Below are positions 11,528 to 24,506 of a stretch of DNA of 64,000 bases, in pieces; positions within the stretch are counted from its first letter, which is position 1, and each line of letters opens with the position of its first letter. Source of the DNA: Lineus longissimus (taxonomy: Eukaryota > Nemertea > Pilidiophora > Heteronemertea > Lineidae). Where the stretch lies: contig NC_088318.1 in NCBI RefSeq assembly GCF_910592395.1, positions 7,814,349 through 7,878,348 on the forward strand, given 5' to 3'. A program made the position numbers and the translations under genes. A model generated the notes under the pieces. It ran no database searches and had not been told where the DNA came from. It worked only from the letters and a program-made list of their open reading frames with translations.

Positions 11528-13140
11528 CCAACTTCACCTGTGAACTCATTGGTTTTGCTGACTTCGTTTGGAACCATTTTATCATGATTGGATTGCAGAC
11601 AGCTAGTCTTCAGTCAAGTCTTTTCGTTCGATCTAGCGTTATCATTCCATTCAGCTGCGTAGCTTATGGGTTGATCGCCATGCCCCTGCATTTAGCGTGA
11701 ATCTCTCAATCTTGTTGCAGCTTGCCATACCCTTGACTAAAGTGATCATGGGTGCACTAATCAGCATAGTATCCTCTTGAGTGTACAATAATAATGTGCA
11801 TTGTATTCAGAAAGCATTTCGAGCCAACAATAGTAATGTACGGTACCGGTACCATAAGAGGATCATGACTACTGCCCCTCACAGTGGTTAGAATAGCCTA
11901 GCTGGTGGTTTATTGTTGATGAACAGTTGAAGCCTGCTGTGAAAATCCATAGCCCAAATTCCACTTATTTTGGTTTTAAATTTGAAAATTGAGAATGTGA
12001 GTATGAAGGGCGTGCATGTATCGATGAATGACCAGTATCTCTTGGTGGACAGTGGCTGAGGAAGTTTCAGTATAATGCTGGTTCTTTGCACTGGCAGGTG
12101 CCTACCCGAGTAACCCTCAGAAGTCAAGACGATCAGGAATGTCAGTTACGAATCTGTGCAATTTTCAGACATGTTCCCGATTTTGCCCAGCAGTATTAAT
12201 ACCATTGACAGTACTTTACGTGTTTCAGAATTTCTGAATAGTGAGCCAGTCTTTGTTGGCATGGTTAATGCTGTTGTGAGTGCTGGTCTGATTCAAAGTG
12301 GTTATTCCATTTTTTTGTTTCCATGGTGACATACCACATCCATGTATATGCCCATGTACACATCATGTAAAGAGTATTATTTCTCGATGCAGCGATATCT
12401 TTTTTGTAATTAGTCTATAATAACATTATATTTTCATATTAAAAGAAAATAATCTTATACATCACGTTGTTCTTCCATCTCTGTCAATAAGGCTGGAAGT
12501 AGGCCATGATTTGTATTGAAATGAAGAAATGATGCTGAAACTAACAATATAAAACGAGAAGCCGATGGCCACGCTACCTCAGGTTAGGCTTAGGGGGCCT
12601 TACCTATTCCTTCAAACAGTTCTTCATTGTACCTTGTATTACATGGGTATCTAGCCCTGTGATTGGACATAACAGGGATATTTTTGCCGATGCAATGACT
12701 GTTCAGCTCCATGTCTTTCACCACCCTGATGACACCAAAGGTACTTCTGGTAGCATGTACATGTTGTACAGTAGAAGCGACATTCAGCGAAATAATCCTT
12801 TCCAGTTTGGTACAGAATATAAAGCTATACTTCCGAGCTGTAGCATGTGCATGGATTACCCCCAGCAGTAAAATGGGCACAATCTGAAAGAAAGGCTGTG
12901 TTCTGCCATATGAAGTGGGGATGGGGCTGAAGTTCATTTTATCATTTTCCTCTACCTCTACCCAGGACCAGGTAGCACAGTATATTATAATGTTCATAAT
13001 ACTACATTCAATCATCTGTGCCATTCACCACTGTCGTGTCTATTTTGCCCTTTTGGAACTGAAGTTTCTTTTTTTCTGTCCTCGAGCATACTTGACATTT
13101 TTTACCTGATCTTTTTGATGAATAAATGGAATTTGAGGGG
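11528..13140. other. Spacer downstream of the orphan gene
   Basis: No supported gene. The first several hundred bases may be 3' UTR. ORFs of 70-144 codons on both strands here have no recognisable motif and overlap each other. Confidence 0.4.
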
Positions 13141-14293
13141 GAGGGGGTCAGACCCCAACACTGGGTGACCTAGTCTTCTTGGCCTCAAAATACTGTAGAG
13201 ATGGTCCCTAAGCTTATATCTCTCACGACTGCGAAACCACTTTGCTTTGGTGTCCCTCAAGGATCGGTCCTTGGACCGATTCTTTTCCTCGTTTACATTC
13301 TACCACTCGGAGAACTGCTTAGAGGATGTGACATTCAAAGGCATGGATTTGCGGATGACACACAGGTCTACAGGGCCATTACTGCCTTGCGCGACAGATC
13401 TGCTATCCCTCATCAGGTGAAGGAGCTGAGTGAGAAACTGGCAATCATTCACCAGTGGCTTGCCGATAACAAGCTGAAAGGAAATCCAGATAAGACTGAA
13501 GTCCTCCTGTTTGGCACCCCGCAGTCGCTCAGGTCACTGGACATGCATTCAATCGATGTCGCGGGAACTGGGATTAGTGTGTCAAATGTTCCTATTAGGA
13601 ATCTAGGTGTGCTTTTTGACTCATCCCTCTCTATGGACGCCCATGTGAGCAACATCGTCCGTGTGTGTTCTTATCACCTGCGCAACATTGGCAGAGTAAG
13701 AAAAGAGTTGACTGATGAAGCTGCTGGGTAACTGACTCGGGCGATGGTCCTTTCTCGCCTCGACTACTGTAATAGCAGCCTTGCTGGCTGCAGTCAGTCA
13801 TCCGTGGCCAGACTTCAACTTGTCCAAAACCGTGCAGCCAGACTTGTTACCAGAACTAGGCGCTCTGATCACATCACGCCTGTCCTGAAGGAATTGCACT
13901 GGCTGCCGGTGGAGCAAAGAATGATTTACAAGTTGTTGGTCCTGGTCTACGGAGCGATACATGGCACAGCCCCCGGGTACCTTTGCAGCCTCATCACTCC
14001 CTACGTGCCAACCCGGCCACTAAGATCAGGGTCGCAGGATATTATAACTCAGCCAACATATAGACTCAAAATGTTTGGTGGGAGAGCATTCGAGATTCTT
14101 GCTCCCCAAATGTGGAACACTTTGGACGCCACACTGCGACAAGAGACCTCATTGGCCACATTCAAAAGTTCTCTAAAGACATTTCTATTTCGAGACTATT
14201 TCGGGGTGTGATTCAAACTAGGTGGGGAGCGCCACAGAACATTGCGACAGTGATATGGGGCGCTATAGAAATGCTAATTCTATCTATCTATCA
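13141..14293 (+). pseudogene. 5'-truncated CR1/L2-type LINE, reverse transcriptase C-half
   Basis: One frame runs from about 13201 to 14211 and is broken only by a TAA at 13729-13731. It shows FGVPQGSVLGPILFLVYI, the catalytic FADDTQ, LGVLFDSSLSM, SRLDYCNSSLAG, LQLVQNRAARL and the WNTLD...FKSSLKTFLF end, the standard order of CR1/L2/Rex-like reverse transcriptases. Everything upstream of the palm motif (endonuclease, fingers) is missing, as expected after incomplete target-primed reverse transcription. The element ends with a short TCTA microsatellite at about 14277-14293, typical of the L2 group. Confidence 0.9.
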
Positions 14294-14899
14294 CAGGGAT
14301 ATCGGTGATACATGTATAATCAATTTCTGTAGAAAATCATACTAGTTCAAGTCATTCCCAATAGGTGGCGACAGCCCAAAATGATCAAATTTGGCCTAAC
14401 TTTCAAGCTTTGGCATTCCTAGCTGAACAGAGCGGACAAAGTTTTTATTCTTGATTTTAAATCTTGACATCATAAAATATCCGACAGGCAAAGAACCATT
14501 GCCCAACGCTCTGCAAAGGGTGAGATATCCGGGCTGAAAGTTCACCATGTTTCATTGACCCCTTTGAGATAGGGGTAGGGGTAGGCCTAGTACAACAACA
14601 TCGAAGGTCATTTGGCTATGCTTTTTTGTATTTGGGTAGCTCTTGTAATGCATTCACTCATAACAACAGGTCAATCCAATATTCTATCTATTTCCTGTGC
14701 AGGGTCACTCATTATCCCCACTTAAGATCTCTATAAAAAAGGTCAAAATCACCCCCAAATCAACTCTGACCCATATCTCAGCCCCTGTTGGAGGGATCGG
14801 TGAAATATTTGGCACAATTTCATATCTCACCTAAGGGGCTCCACCCACCAAATATCAATGAAATCTGTGAAATTGCTTTATCACCCACTGCCTGGTGCT

Positions 14900-15270
14900 A
14901 TCGTGGACTTGCACTTAATAACTACCCATCGAATTCGACAACTTCGTATTATGCACACAACACGATTATTGTGAAAATGCTTACAAAAAATAACAAATCG
15001 TCTACCCGCCGATTTCAACATCATCAAAAACACACATCATTACTTTTCCAGTAAAAAAAAAACTAACAACTAACTTAAACAGAATGATGAAATTAATGAC
15101 TACCGGTCGATTTCGAAAACTTCGTATTAGGCACACACATCATTGACAGTAAAAAAGTCAGCTTACACAAAACAAATAATATCGTCATAATCTCAATGCA
15201 CGCGTCATTACCATTTCAGGGAACCATATCTCCAGAAGAAAGTTATGACAAGGAATGATAAAATGTCTTA
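14900..15270. repeat. Second locus of the 8500-9060 tandem family
   Basis: It repeats CTACC.GCCGATTTCAACA, ATTCGACAACTTCGTATTATGCACACA, ATGCTTACAAAAAATAACAA and CATCATTACTTTTCCAGTAAAAA in the same orientation and order as 8500-9060. It adjoins a region (14410-14880) carrying the GCAAAGGGTGAGATAT repeat. Confidence 0.6.
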
Positions 15271-15361
15271 AAACACTACCGATCGCAAAAAAATAGGGGG
15301 CATGAGATTAGCGTTCTTGCGACAGTTTAGAGCAAGTTTTTAGCAAGTTTGGTAGAATCGG

Positions 15362-17430
15362 CTATACAAAGTCCATTACCCAAACGTTGCTATTCAGCAT
15401 CTCCAAAAATTCATTACGGAATTCTGGATAGCTATTGTAGTCAAAGGGGAGTTCAAGAAGACCAGAACAGGTATGTGCAACGGGGCGGCGGGCGAGCCCA
15501 GCTAAGACAGAAAATGATACCTCTATTTTCTCGGTACAAATGATATCGGATCCAGTAACAAACCTTAGGAATTGGCGCAAATGCTCGTCCCCCATATCTT
15601 TCACCAGTTTCGTCAGGAACTTTGATACATCCCTTTGAGCATTTGTCATATTCTCCGGGAATGATATAAGTTTATTAACTTTTTTTGCGGTTGGCTTTGC
15701 TCTCTGGTAGATATCATCAATCTTACATATTCTCAGATTTCCCCTTATTTCTTCACGCCAACAATCGATGATGAACATTGGTTCTTGAAGAAGTTCTTTC
15801 TCCGCTAGTTCCATCATGGTTGGCCGAAGGTTCTTTTCACTTGGTACTCTCCGGACTTTGTGATCATCATATATCTCAACGAGATCATCGGTATCAACTG
15901 ACTCGAAGTTCGCTAGTGCTTTTTCGACACTTTCCCTTTCAGATGATGGCAGGAACCTTAGGTAGTCGTTCAACAGGCTCTCTTCTTCCTCAGGTTTTAG
16001 CGACTGCGAAAGCACCTGCTTCATAAATGTGGGTGCTAGCTGAATCGGAAAGTACCCAACGGCTTCATATTCCACCATCAAGATCCTGGCGATAGCCTTC
16101 CACTTGGAATGATCAAAATCATGGCGCAAAAAGGGTACCTTGCAGCTAGTGCCCATGGTGCATGTTTTATAAAACTCTTCCCAGAATTCTGATACTGTGT
16201 CTCGTAAGACCCCGCCCATGTCAGCCGCAGCTTCGATATCACCATCAGGCAACAGTCGCCTTACATGAAGTTCCTCCCCTTTACCCAGGTCCGGATCTTT
16301 GACGAATGCTTCTACGAGGTCTTCCAAGGTAAAGCCTCGTCTGATCAACAACTGGTCAGCACGTGTCGGGCTAAAATCGGAACCTCAGGTCGTGGGTGTA
16401 TATCAGGCACATGTAATAAATCTGGAAGGAAGTCTGGCATGTCTGGCGATGTTATTGTAGATGGCAATGCGGTGACGAATGAAGCCCTGGGTACAGCGCT
16501 ACTGGTTGTAATTGCCTGGTAGGGCACTGTGACACTGTCGTCAACTGAATATTCGAAAGACCCCAGTGGACTGACTGAACCTAGCGCTGAGCCCAGTGCA
16601 GCTGAAGCCTTGGGTACAGCACTACTGGTCGGGGTGCTATGCAGAGAGGCGAGTGGTAAAGTGACTGAAAAGGTATCATCAATATCACCGAATGGGCCAA
16701 ACTGAACCTCTAAATCTTGCTAATCGTTAGGTATAACTACATTAGCTGCCACATTTGGCGGGTACTCTAACAGATCACATTTTCTGACGGAGTCACTAGA
16801 TTTTTCATCCTTCATTTCCTTAGACTTATCTACAATATGACAAGTAGCAAGGTAAAATCGTATCATTGGTAATTTAGTTTTTTCATACAACTGTCCAACG
16901 GTGTCGGAGGAGTCCAATTCCTTTTCCTTGAAGTCCATTATGGAAAACTGATATTCTTCTTCCCCTCCTTGCGCCGATTTATCTCCCGGAAAGAAAAGGG
17001 CTTTGGCAATGCTGAGAAGGTCAGCAGACGCCATACATTTGTCTACACGGACCTTTCTCGTTCCGCCACCGCATCTGGAGCGTACCTGCTTTAGGACACC
17101 TGCATCAGATACTCGATTCAGCCAACCAATCTCAACAAACCACGTTTTTTTTTGCATTAGAATTGCCAAATGTATGCATGGATGACAGTTTTACCCTAGT
17201 TGTGTTTTCGCCAGCTTGATCGTCCGCTTCCATATCGGCGTCATCCATGACCTCTCTTTAATTTCAGCTTTTTCCTTAGTCTATCTAACATATTTCCCTT
17301 CCGGGACTCCTTTCCTTCACTGGCTATCAGTCGACGACAGTAGTTGGTCACCGCTAAACGTTCACCATAGAATTCGACGTACTCCTTCAGGTCCGCATCT
17401 GTCATCAGTAAAATGACTTGATGATCAATC
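15362..17430 (-). pseudogene. G2E3-like HECT-type gene, several exons, frame broken
   Basis: Minus-strand pieces in order. (1) From acceptor TTGGCATTTCAG at 17431, IDHQVILLMTDADLKEYVEF resembles the SAM-like helix of this family (about 17241-17430). (2) 17169-16723 carries VEIGWLNRVSDAG, KQVRSRCGGGTRKVRVDK, ALFFPGDKSAQGG and TVGQLYEKTKLPMIRFYL, a conserved ubiquitin-like-sized module. (3) A Ser/Pro-rich linker with two TSSAVP(K/R)AS repeats covers 16719-16345. (4) A 329-codon HECT-like part covers 16351-15362, ending ...LELPFDYNSYPEFRNEFLEMLNS. The probable catalytic Cys lies in AHTCSGLLELP near the C-terminus. Defects are a 9-A run shift near 17150, an in-frame TAG at 16720-16722 and a frame change near 16360. 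Intact relatives would ligate ubiquitin; this copy likely does not. Confidence 0.7.
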
Positions 17431-17772
17431 TGAAATGCCAAAAATACATAAACCATTGATTTTATCTGGGACAGGTTGAAAGCTTTACTGCACCTGTGCG
17501 AGAAGGTGTTGTAGCGAGCAAATAAAATTTATATATGCAAATTATGCATTGTAGACCGCGTCATATTTCCCGTTTGGTGCAATCGGCTAAGGGGTCATTC
17601 ACAACTTTCTAAATGTTCACAAGACTCACATCTTTGAATAGTACGCTGGGGAGGGGGTGTAAGGGCTGTGACGTGTCTTGAACTGACTTCATATATTAGT
17701 GAGGTTTAGATCATAACGGGAACGACAACGTTAACGGGAATGACGCCACGAACTTATTGAAATGCATCATAA

Positions 17773-19092
17773 TTAAAGGGGCACAGTATTAGATTCAAAA
17801 TGGCGCTTAATACCAGTTAGCCGCAATGTAAAATGTACACGAATGACGCGTAACGAGCCATGCTGAGCATTGACTACGCAAAAGTATATTGTGTAGATCT
17901 ACAACTTGCCCAAAAACTACCTGTCAATATTTTCAACTAAAATTTATCGGACACTCATAGGAGTAATATCTGCATATACGGTTTAAAGGTCAAATATCAC
18001 AAAAATACAAGTTAGGTTTAAATGAAAGATATTCATGTCAAAATAACGCTCCAATAGATCATTTTTGAAAATTCGGTTCCATTGTTGAAAATAAGCGATT
18101 TTTATGTGATCAGGTACTAAGTATTGCGCAATTGTGAGGTAGTGACAGAAATCGGGGGATTAATTAATTAGGGGGCATTAAAAATTCGCAATTTGGGAAA
18201 TCTTGCAGTTTGGTAAATCTTGCCAAATCGTAACGACCAGGGTTGCGCCACTTCGCTAGTAATGAGAATAAATTAATCTTGGATGACCGATTTGTTCTGT
18301 CCGTATTTTTATCAAGTTTCTCCTTCCTAATTCCAGACCTGTCGAAACCAGTGTAACACAATCACCCTCTCCTGAGCTTCGTGAATGTTCGGTAGTTTCC
18401 GGAGATTTGGAGACTGATGACGTCATCTGTTATTTTGTGAAATCACAACGACACTTGTCCACACGTCGTTGTTCGCGGCAAATTCGGACACCCCCATTCG
18501 TTGCTATTTCTGTACGATATACTCCAATCTTAAAACAGTCACAGTGTTGCGTCATTTCCATTGAGAAACCCCACAATACATGTACTATTTTAACCGTGGG
18601 TATGATGACGGATTTATCTGTTATGGGAAGATTCTAACAGTTCTCTTGAAAGCTAGAGCCTCCAAGGCATCGGTAAGTATTTCAGATGACATATCCGTTC
18701 AAAGTTTACAAATTTACATTCCAATTACATTTCATTTGACCTGAATGCGACAGAAACATCTCCAATTCTAGGCAAATTCCAGTGTGATTCCAAATGCAAA
18801 ATTAACAGATGACGTCACTTCCGTTGCACCTGGTGGCCAATGAAAGAACTATTTTCTCAAGTTATGTTCGGAAACATGGCGGACGCCGGTCCAAATTTGG
18901 GGGTTTAAAAGTGATTTTACCGAAAACCGTAAGGTTATATCGGGAAATTCGATACTTTTCTTCAATTTCTCAACAATTACGATTAGGCCTAACTAGTATT
19001 GTTGTGATATTTGACCTTTAAGTTCCAGTGAAAGTGATTGGAGAACGTTTAAGATCGTCAGATCTGCAACAAACCATACTGTGCCCCTTTAA
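17773..19092. mobile_element. TTAA-flanked non-autonomous DNA element (piggyBac-like)
   Basis: TTAA|AGGGGCACAGTAT at 17773 and ATACTGTGCCCCT|TTAA ending 19092 form perfect 13-bp inverted ends inside TTAA target sites. A second inner inverted pair, TTTAAAGGTCAAATATCAC near 17982 and GTGATATTTGACCTTTAA near 19004, shows long, diverged arms of over 200 bp. No transposase ORF is seen. TTAA duplication is the piggyBac signature; other TTAA users are possible. Confidence 0.75.
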
Positions 19093-20594
19093 GCTGGTGA
19101 CAATTGGGTGAAACGTCATTCGAGTGTAGGTTTGGCCTTCTCGTTCAATATGGCACCGTCAATGCAATTCTTGCTCTAATCCTCACGTAGCAGAACAATC
19201 TGGTTTACATGTATGATACAATATCATTAAGAAAATCAAAGTTGTACTCTTTAGGGGTTTTCAAAAAGTGCACTCTTGAGAAAACTGAAATGTTGTAAAT
19301 TGTCAAGGACCCGTAATTACAATATTGGTCAGACCCTCAGCTTGAATGAATACCAATCTGATGGTGTTGTCCATTTTCTGGTCTATCAGACAATCGCCTC
19401 GCGTCAAGTCTCCATGAAACGCGTCACGCTGAAAGCGAGAATCCTCCTGACCTGTTATACATGATAACAATGAGACGATCGCTTCTTACCTTATCTTCCC
19501 TAAATTTGACCACCACATTCTGCAGGCCCCGCCCATTTAGGAACTCGTCCAGTCCATCCATATCTAAAAGTATTAATTCGGTCAAAATTATTTTCGCTAA
19601 GCGCCTAGTTTCGGTTAGCGACCAGCAGTCAGGTCATGAAATAGGTTTTAGTGAGAGCAAGGCCAATTTGCAACTTTTTCTTCAGTGGGACACTTTTCTA
19701 ATACATTTAGAATAGAAAAACTGGCCTTAAAGAAAGCAAAGGGAATTTGAGGAGTAGGGCACCAAGGCAAGTAGGTGGGCATCAAAGGCCACTGGCCTCA
19801 TGGCCTTCGTTTATTTCATACCCTGTGACTACATGTACATCCAACTGCATGTAAGGGAAGGAAAAACCAAAAGCTCAGACTCAGTATTTGATCCAAAATC
19901 GTGAGCCAAGGGGTATAACATGAGGGCTTATGATGAAATGCGAAATAAACCAGTGGCGAAATGACAACAGGCCAGATACCTCTATTAAAACCTGTGTACA
20001 TTACGTGTACATTGTTGTGCATAAGTTTTGGTAAAAAAAGTACACATTGGACCAATCAATCTGCACAAAATTTTATATGTGTCAAGAAAAACCCTTTGCC
20101 AATAGCATAATAAAGTTTAAAAACATTCCAATACCGATTGCCTGAGAAAAAGAGATTTCCGTACACCATATCCATCAAAACGTCACTGGCGCATTGATAT
20201 GGCCCTGTCAAAGTACAAGTTCTAAACTGACCAGTGGGACCACATTTTCTTAAATATATTATCAAAAAGCATATTTCTGTGATGGCCTGACTCTGTAGAT
20301 TAAGAATCAACCACAGATTGACAATTAATTCCACTTTGCTCCATCCCAGCCATGTATTTACCACAACTGTGGCTCATTTTTTGCACTATTGAGAACTGAT
20401 TAATGGACTAGAGGGAAAGGGTGATAAATACATTTTTAATGGGGCTTTACACTGACCTCAAACCTTTGGATTTGGCTTTGAAGCACGGAACTTGCCATGT
20501 AAGGAGGGCCCCTTTCAGTTGCCCCTGGCTCATAACCCACCCAAAATCCTTGTCTAATGCCTTAATATGTCTGTGTCATGCTATGCATCTCAGG
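19093..20594. other. Spacer, nothing supported
   Basis: No ORF with recognisable motifs and no clear repeat boundary. Confidence 0.4.
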
Positions 20595-20776
20595 CCGGTG
20601 TGACAGTGGATATAGTCACCCTGGAGCCATAGTCCGGTTAGCATTGTATATGACGGATTAAGCCGCACGATCTATTATATCAGTATTATACCACTAACCC
20701 TAACCAAACCTTTGACAATGCGGGCCTATTGTCACCCAGACTATCAACACTAGGACTACTATCCCTGTCGCACCTG
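20595..20776 (+). mobile_element. MITE, copy 1 (CCGGTGTGACAGnGGATA ends)
   Basis: The 182-bp unit begins CCGGTGTGACAGTGGATA and ends with the near-complement TATCCCTGTCGCACCTG. It contains GGAGCCATAGTCCGG and CACTAACCCTAACC. It matches 21226-21395 along its whole length in reverse orientation. Confidence 0.8.
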
Positions 20777-20836
20777 CTCCACGTGCTTTGTATTGGGGAA
20801 GAGTGGTTTTTGAAGGCTAAATGGCTGGCGTTCGCG

Positions 20837-21007
20837 GGGGGGGGGGGGGCTGGGGGAGGGGGTTGAGTAGGGCTGTTAGGATGTTCTGTTGGGATGTTCT
20901 TTGACTGCATAAAATCACTTGCACTTTTTGCATTGAGTTGGCCAAGGCAAAAACTGAGACTGATAGATTGTTATGAGACTGAGAGGATGGGGGGGGGGGG
21001 GGGGGGC
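20837..21007. repeat. Poly(G) tracts
   Basis: Two runs of more than a dozen G lie at about 20837-20850 and 20991-21007, in a region lying between the two inverted MITE copies. Long homopolymers are error-prone in assemblies. Confidence 0.8.
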
Positions 21008-21225
21008 TAAGGTCTTGCACTGTGCACAGAGTTGAAGGGGTGGGCCCTGGCACAAGGTTGTACAAATAGTCTTGTTCAATGCACCTTTTCTTGTTAGCGC
21101 ACAATGCACAATACTGTAAAACGTACAAGAGTACGATAAATAAACTATATATATATATAAATATCTTGTCTTAGGCCTACTAAATTGGGGCCACGGCAGT
21201 GGTGGCATGCAGTGAGGGACCTAGA

Positions 21226-21395
21226 CCGGTGTGACGGGGATAGTAGTCCTAGGGCTGATAGTCCGTGTAACAATAGTCCGCATTGCTAAATGCTTTGGTT
21301 AGGGTTAGCGGTACAATAGATCATGCTGCTTAATTGGTCACATACGATGCTACCGGACTATGACTCCAGGGGGACTATATCCGCTGTCACACTGG
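21226..21395 (-). mobile_element. MITE, copy 2, inverted
   Basis: It starts CCGGTGTGACGGGGATAG and ends with the complement of CCAGTGTGACAGCGGATA. Read on the minus strand it follows copy 1 through GGAGTCATAGTCCGG and CGCTAACCCTAACC with scattered substitutions. The two copies lie about 450 bp apart as a large inverted pair. Confidence 0.8.
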
Positions 21396-22256
21396 TATCT
21401 CCCGCGAAGATATCTACCGGTATGTTGAATTGCTCGGGTATTTCCGACAAAGCTCGGAATGCTGGATTGAGGGAGTCACCGGTGGTATTGTAGGGGATCC
21501 AATTTAAGGTCATTCGTTTGGTCATTTCGCTATTTCACCATTTCGCTGGTTTATTTCGCATTTCATCATAAGCCACCTGTGTACAACTTGCTCAAATACC
21601 ATCTTATAGGCCTATATAGTTAATACTTTCCACTGAAACTTCGTCGACATTAGCAGAATTTCAAAGATGTTGGAGTGGTTCCAGGACAAGCAGAAGTCGG
21701 CTGATTTGGCCTAATAGAATCCATGAACATGATATACAAAAGCTATCGTTTTTACGACACACCTCGCACCCCGGATAATTCTAGAACAACACCCCCCCTT
21801 CACGCACACGCACGCAATTCCCCATGGTGGGAACAACTCAATCCCCTTAGTCGCCCTCTGGCGTGAGGGTTTTGGGGGAAATAACTCGTCGGGGAGGGGG
21901 TGGGTGCAATGGTCCAGGGGATTGTCAAGGGGAAATTGACTCCCACCCTTCTATCATAACAAAGGCTCTTGCCATGTGCCGCTTCTTTGCCCGCCTACAG
22001 CAAACCACTACCGGGAATAACCGTTGAAAAACCTAAGACAATGCGTGTATTCAGTACACTGGTCAGCATTAGGCCTATACTGAATGGAAATGCTATGACG
22101 CAATACACTGCCTGCAGCAACATCGAAGCCGCTGTTTCGCCTGACCCTCACCAAGACCATGCGGCCGTAAAGGGCAATGGGTCTTTAGAAGATGTAACGG
22201 CATAAAGCTAAACTTACCTAACTTGCTAACTTGCCCACTCTCCCTGATGCGTGCAC
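21396..22256. other. Spacer, nothing supported
   Basis: Low-complexity CACGCACGC-type words and no recognisable gene. Confidence 0.4.
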
Positions 22257-22545
22257 GTGTTTATTCCAATATCGCGTAATAACGAGAAAAGATCTCGTAA
22301 TAACAAGAAAGACATCGTGCAATAACGAGAAAAACATCGCGAGATAACATCTCGTAATAACGAGATAACATCTCGTAATAACGAGATAACATCTCGTAAT
22401 AACGAGAAATGATCTCGTAATAACGAGATAACATCTTGTAATAACGAGAAAAGATCTCGTAATAACGAGAAAAGATCACGTAATAACGAGATAATATTTT
22501 ATTTTTTATGGCACTAATCTGCTGCCGTATTATTCTGCTGTTCCA
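22257..22545 (-). repeat. Palindromic TCTCGTTATTACGAGA minisatellite element, copy 2
   Basis: Reverse-oriented relative of 4216-4520, with the same leader (ACGGCAGCAGATTAGTGCCAT on the minus strand, about 22511-22531) and the same 22-bp units. It cuts the reverse-transcriptase frame of the adjacent LINE relic, giving an artefactual RYYEIFS tail to that ORF. Confidence 0.85.
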
Positions 22546-22547
22546 TA

Positions 22548-23640
22548 TTATGAAAATCTCTTTATTCAGCTCTTTTATACCGAAGAAAAGCAAAATACTC
22601 TTTGCGGCGTTAAATGTGACATGATACTCCATTGAGAAAATGTCGCATATCTTCAACATTTCCATCAACCCACATTTCATTGGAGGTAGAATAACAATGT
22701 CATCGGCGTAGCCAAACGCCCCCATGAACACGTGACCAATATGACATCCTAGTTTGGAACATTCCAATCATTGAAAAAGTACATCCATATAGATGCAAAA
22801 AAATTATCAGAGATAAAACTCCCCCATTTAATCCAATTTTTAACGTTAATTGGCCTGCTCAGTGTGGTTTTCCACTTTACCCGACACTGTTGAGTCGTGT
22901 AAAGTCTAGCAAGAAAACTGGCTATAAGTGGGCAACACCCTTTCTTTTTAAGTAGGTTAAACAGTTTGATATATTGGACTCTATCGAACGCTTTACTAGC
23001 ATCTAAGAACATAGCGTACACATTGGACCCTTTTGCTCTGAAATAGTCAATAGTTTGTTGCATGGTGAAGGTGTATTAAAACCGAACTGTAAATCTGATG
23101 ACTTAAACGTGCTGGGGCACTTCTTAATCACAATGTGGTTGAAAACTTTCCCGAGAATGTTAATCAACGTTATACCACTATAGTTTTCTGAGTCGCTCAA
23201 AGACTTTCTAGTGTGTTTAGGAATAGGAATGATAACTGAGTTTTTGAAAGCTTCCGGGATATATGAGTGCGTCAGCATATCGGTGAATAATGCAGCCAGG
23301 AGTTCATCTAGGTCTGCAGTACCATGTATTAAATGACCCGAGAAAAGAATTTTATGTCCTTCATGCTTTCCTTTGTTTAAAAGTTTAACCACACCACAGA
23401 CTTCTGCGGGAGTGATCATGTGATTTCTGCAAGCACCCTTGTTCTGCAAACAGCCATTGATGTTGTCTCTGTTTATCGTATTTATCCAATCAATCATCTC
23501 TGCCTGATCGTACCCAACCGACGAATAAAGTTGCTCGTATTTGTCTGCGAACTTATCAGCAATTGAATGTTTGTCATTGTTGTCGTCTATTTTGTTTGGA
23601 GTTGGTTGTGATGTTGTGATGATGTCTATCAGCCTTCAAA
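22548..23640 (-). pseudogene. LINE reverse transcriptase relic
   Basis: Three minus-strand frames join into one reverse transcriptase: SIADKFADKYEQLYSSVGYDQ and ENYSGITLINILGKVFNHIV (23640-23080), YAMFLDASKAFDRVQYIKLF (about 23063-22750) and the catalytic GYADDIVILPP (about 22720). Frames change near 23050 and 22750, and about 20 codons after the YADD motif the palindromic minisatellite element truncates it. The spacing fits a Jockey/CR1-type or related non-LTR element; the clade cannot be fixed by eye. Confidence 0.8.
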
Positions 23641-23722
23641 CCAAGTGGAATCGTATGTGCTCTATCAGTGTTCAATAAATATCCTGTTGCCATTCTATTT
23701 ATTATCAATGTTAAATTCAATA

Positions 23723-24051
23723 TTACTTCTTATTACTTCTACGTTCCTTCACTGCTTTAAATCCACCTATCAATCCATAGATTATTGACCCAATAATGAT
23801 GATAAATGTTATTATCATGTGTTCAGTCAGAAAACCAACAACCCCAGCCACTGATTTCAATAGGAATGAAACGAATAACCCGATTATTCCAGGTTAAGCT
23901 AAAGTTCCTTAAGCCAATTAGCAAACTTCTTGAAACTTTCTTTTACTTGATCTGGTATTGACGGTTTTGGTTTAGGGTCTGGTTTAGGTCGTGGTTTAGG
24001 GTCTGGTCCTGGTCCTGGTGGTGTAGCCCCTAAACAATGGAGCCAAAGCAT
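23723..24051 (-). pseudogene. Small virus-like membrane protein, frameshifted
   Basis: ATG at 24051 opens a hydrophobic start followed by a PGPGPDPKPRPKPDPKP stretch; the frame closes with TAG at 23899-23901. One base out of phase, the sequence continues as a glycine- and isoleucine-rich segment long enough for two membrane helices, then a basic end (KERRSNKK) with a stop at 23723-23725. The organisation (Pro-rich linker, then two membrane spans) and position at the tail of the minus-strand array suggest a small structural or membrane protein of the virus-like element. Homology not identified. Confidence 0.45.
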
Positions 24052-24506
24052 GACAGATTGGTACTCGAGTTCCTCGTTGGTGGCACTGCCGTGCAGAATT
24101 CGTTATTAGATATTCTCAATACCAGTAACCTTGAGATTCAGTAACCAATCACAGCTCTCACTCTGGGCACGTGCCACTAGGATGACTTCACCGGCCGCCA
24201 AATATGGTCAGCTACTATCGTAGTAAAACATTTTCATTCATAAAGCTCTACATGCAACATCGTTCATTGGCCAGCCGCATGATTAACATGACTTAACATG
24301 ACTTGGGCATGGTAGAGTAGCGCCAGCGGGGGATTTTGGAACTAATTGTGACAGACTGACTATCAAGTGCCGGCCGTGCTGAGGAGTGTGAGGCGGGCAG
24401 GCGGTGAAAGTTTTAAGTTTGACGCAAAACACATTGGGACTCAGGATTTTTGGACGTCAGAATACACCTTCAGATATATTAGAAAGCGTACGCTGAAATC
24501 AGATGT

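Noticed and set aside
15778-16026. Plus-strand 82-codon ORF
   Set aside because: Shadow of the minus-strand HECT-like frame.
17773-19092. Reading the TTAA element as a host gene with ultraconserved ends
   Set aside because: The perfect inverted ends inside TTAA sites explain the structure as a transposon.
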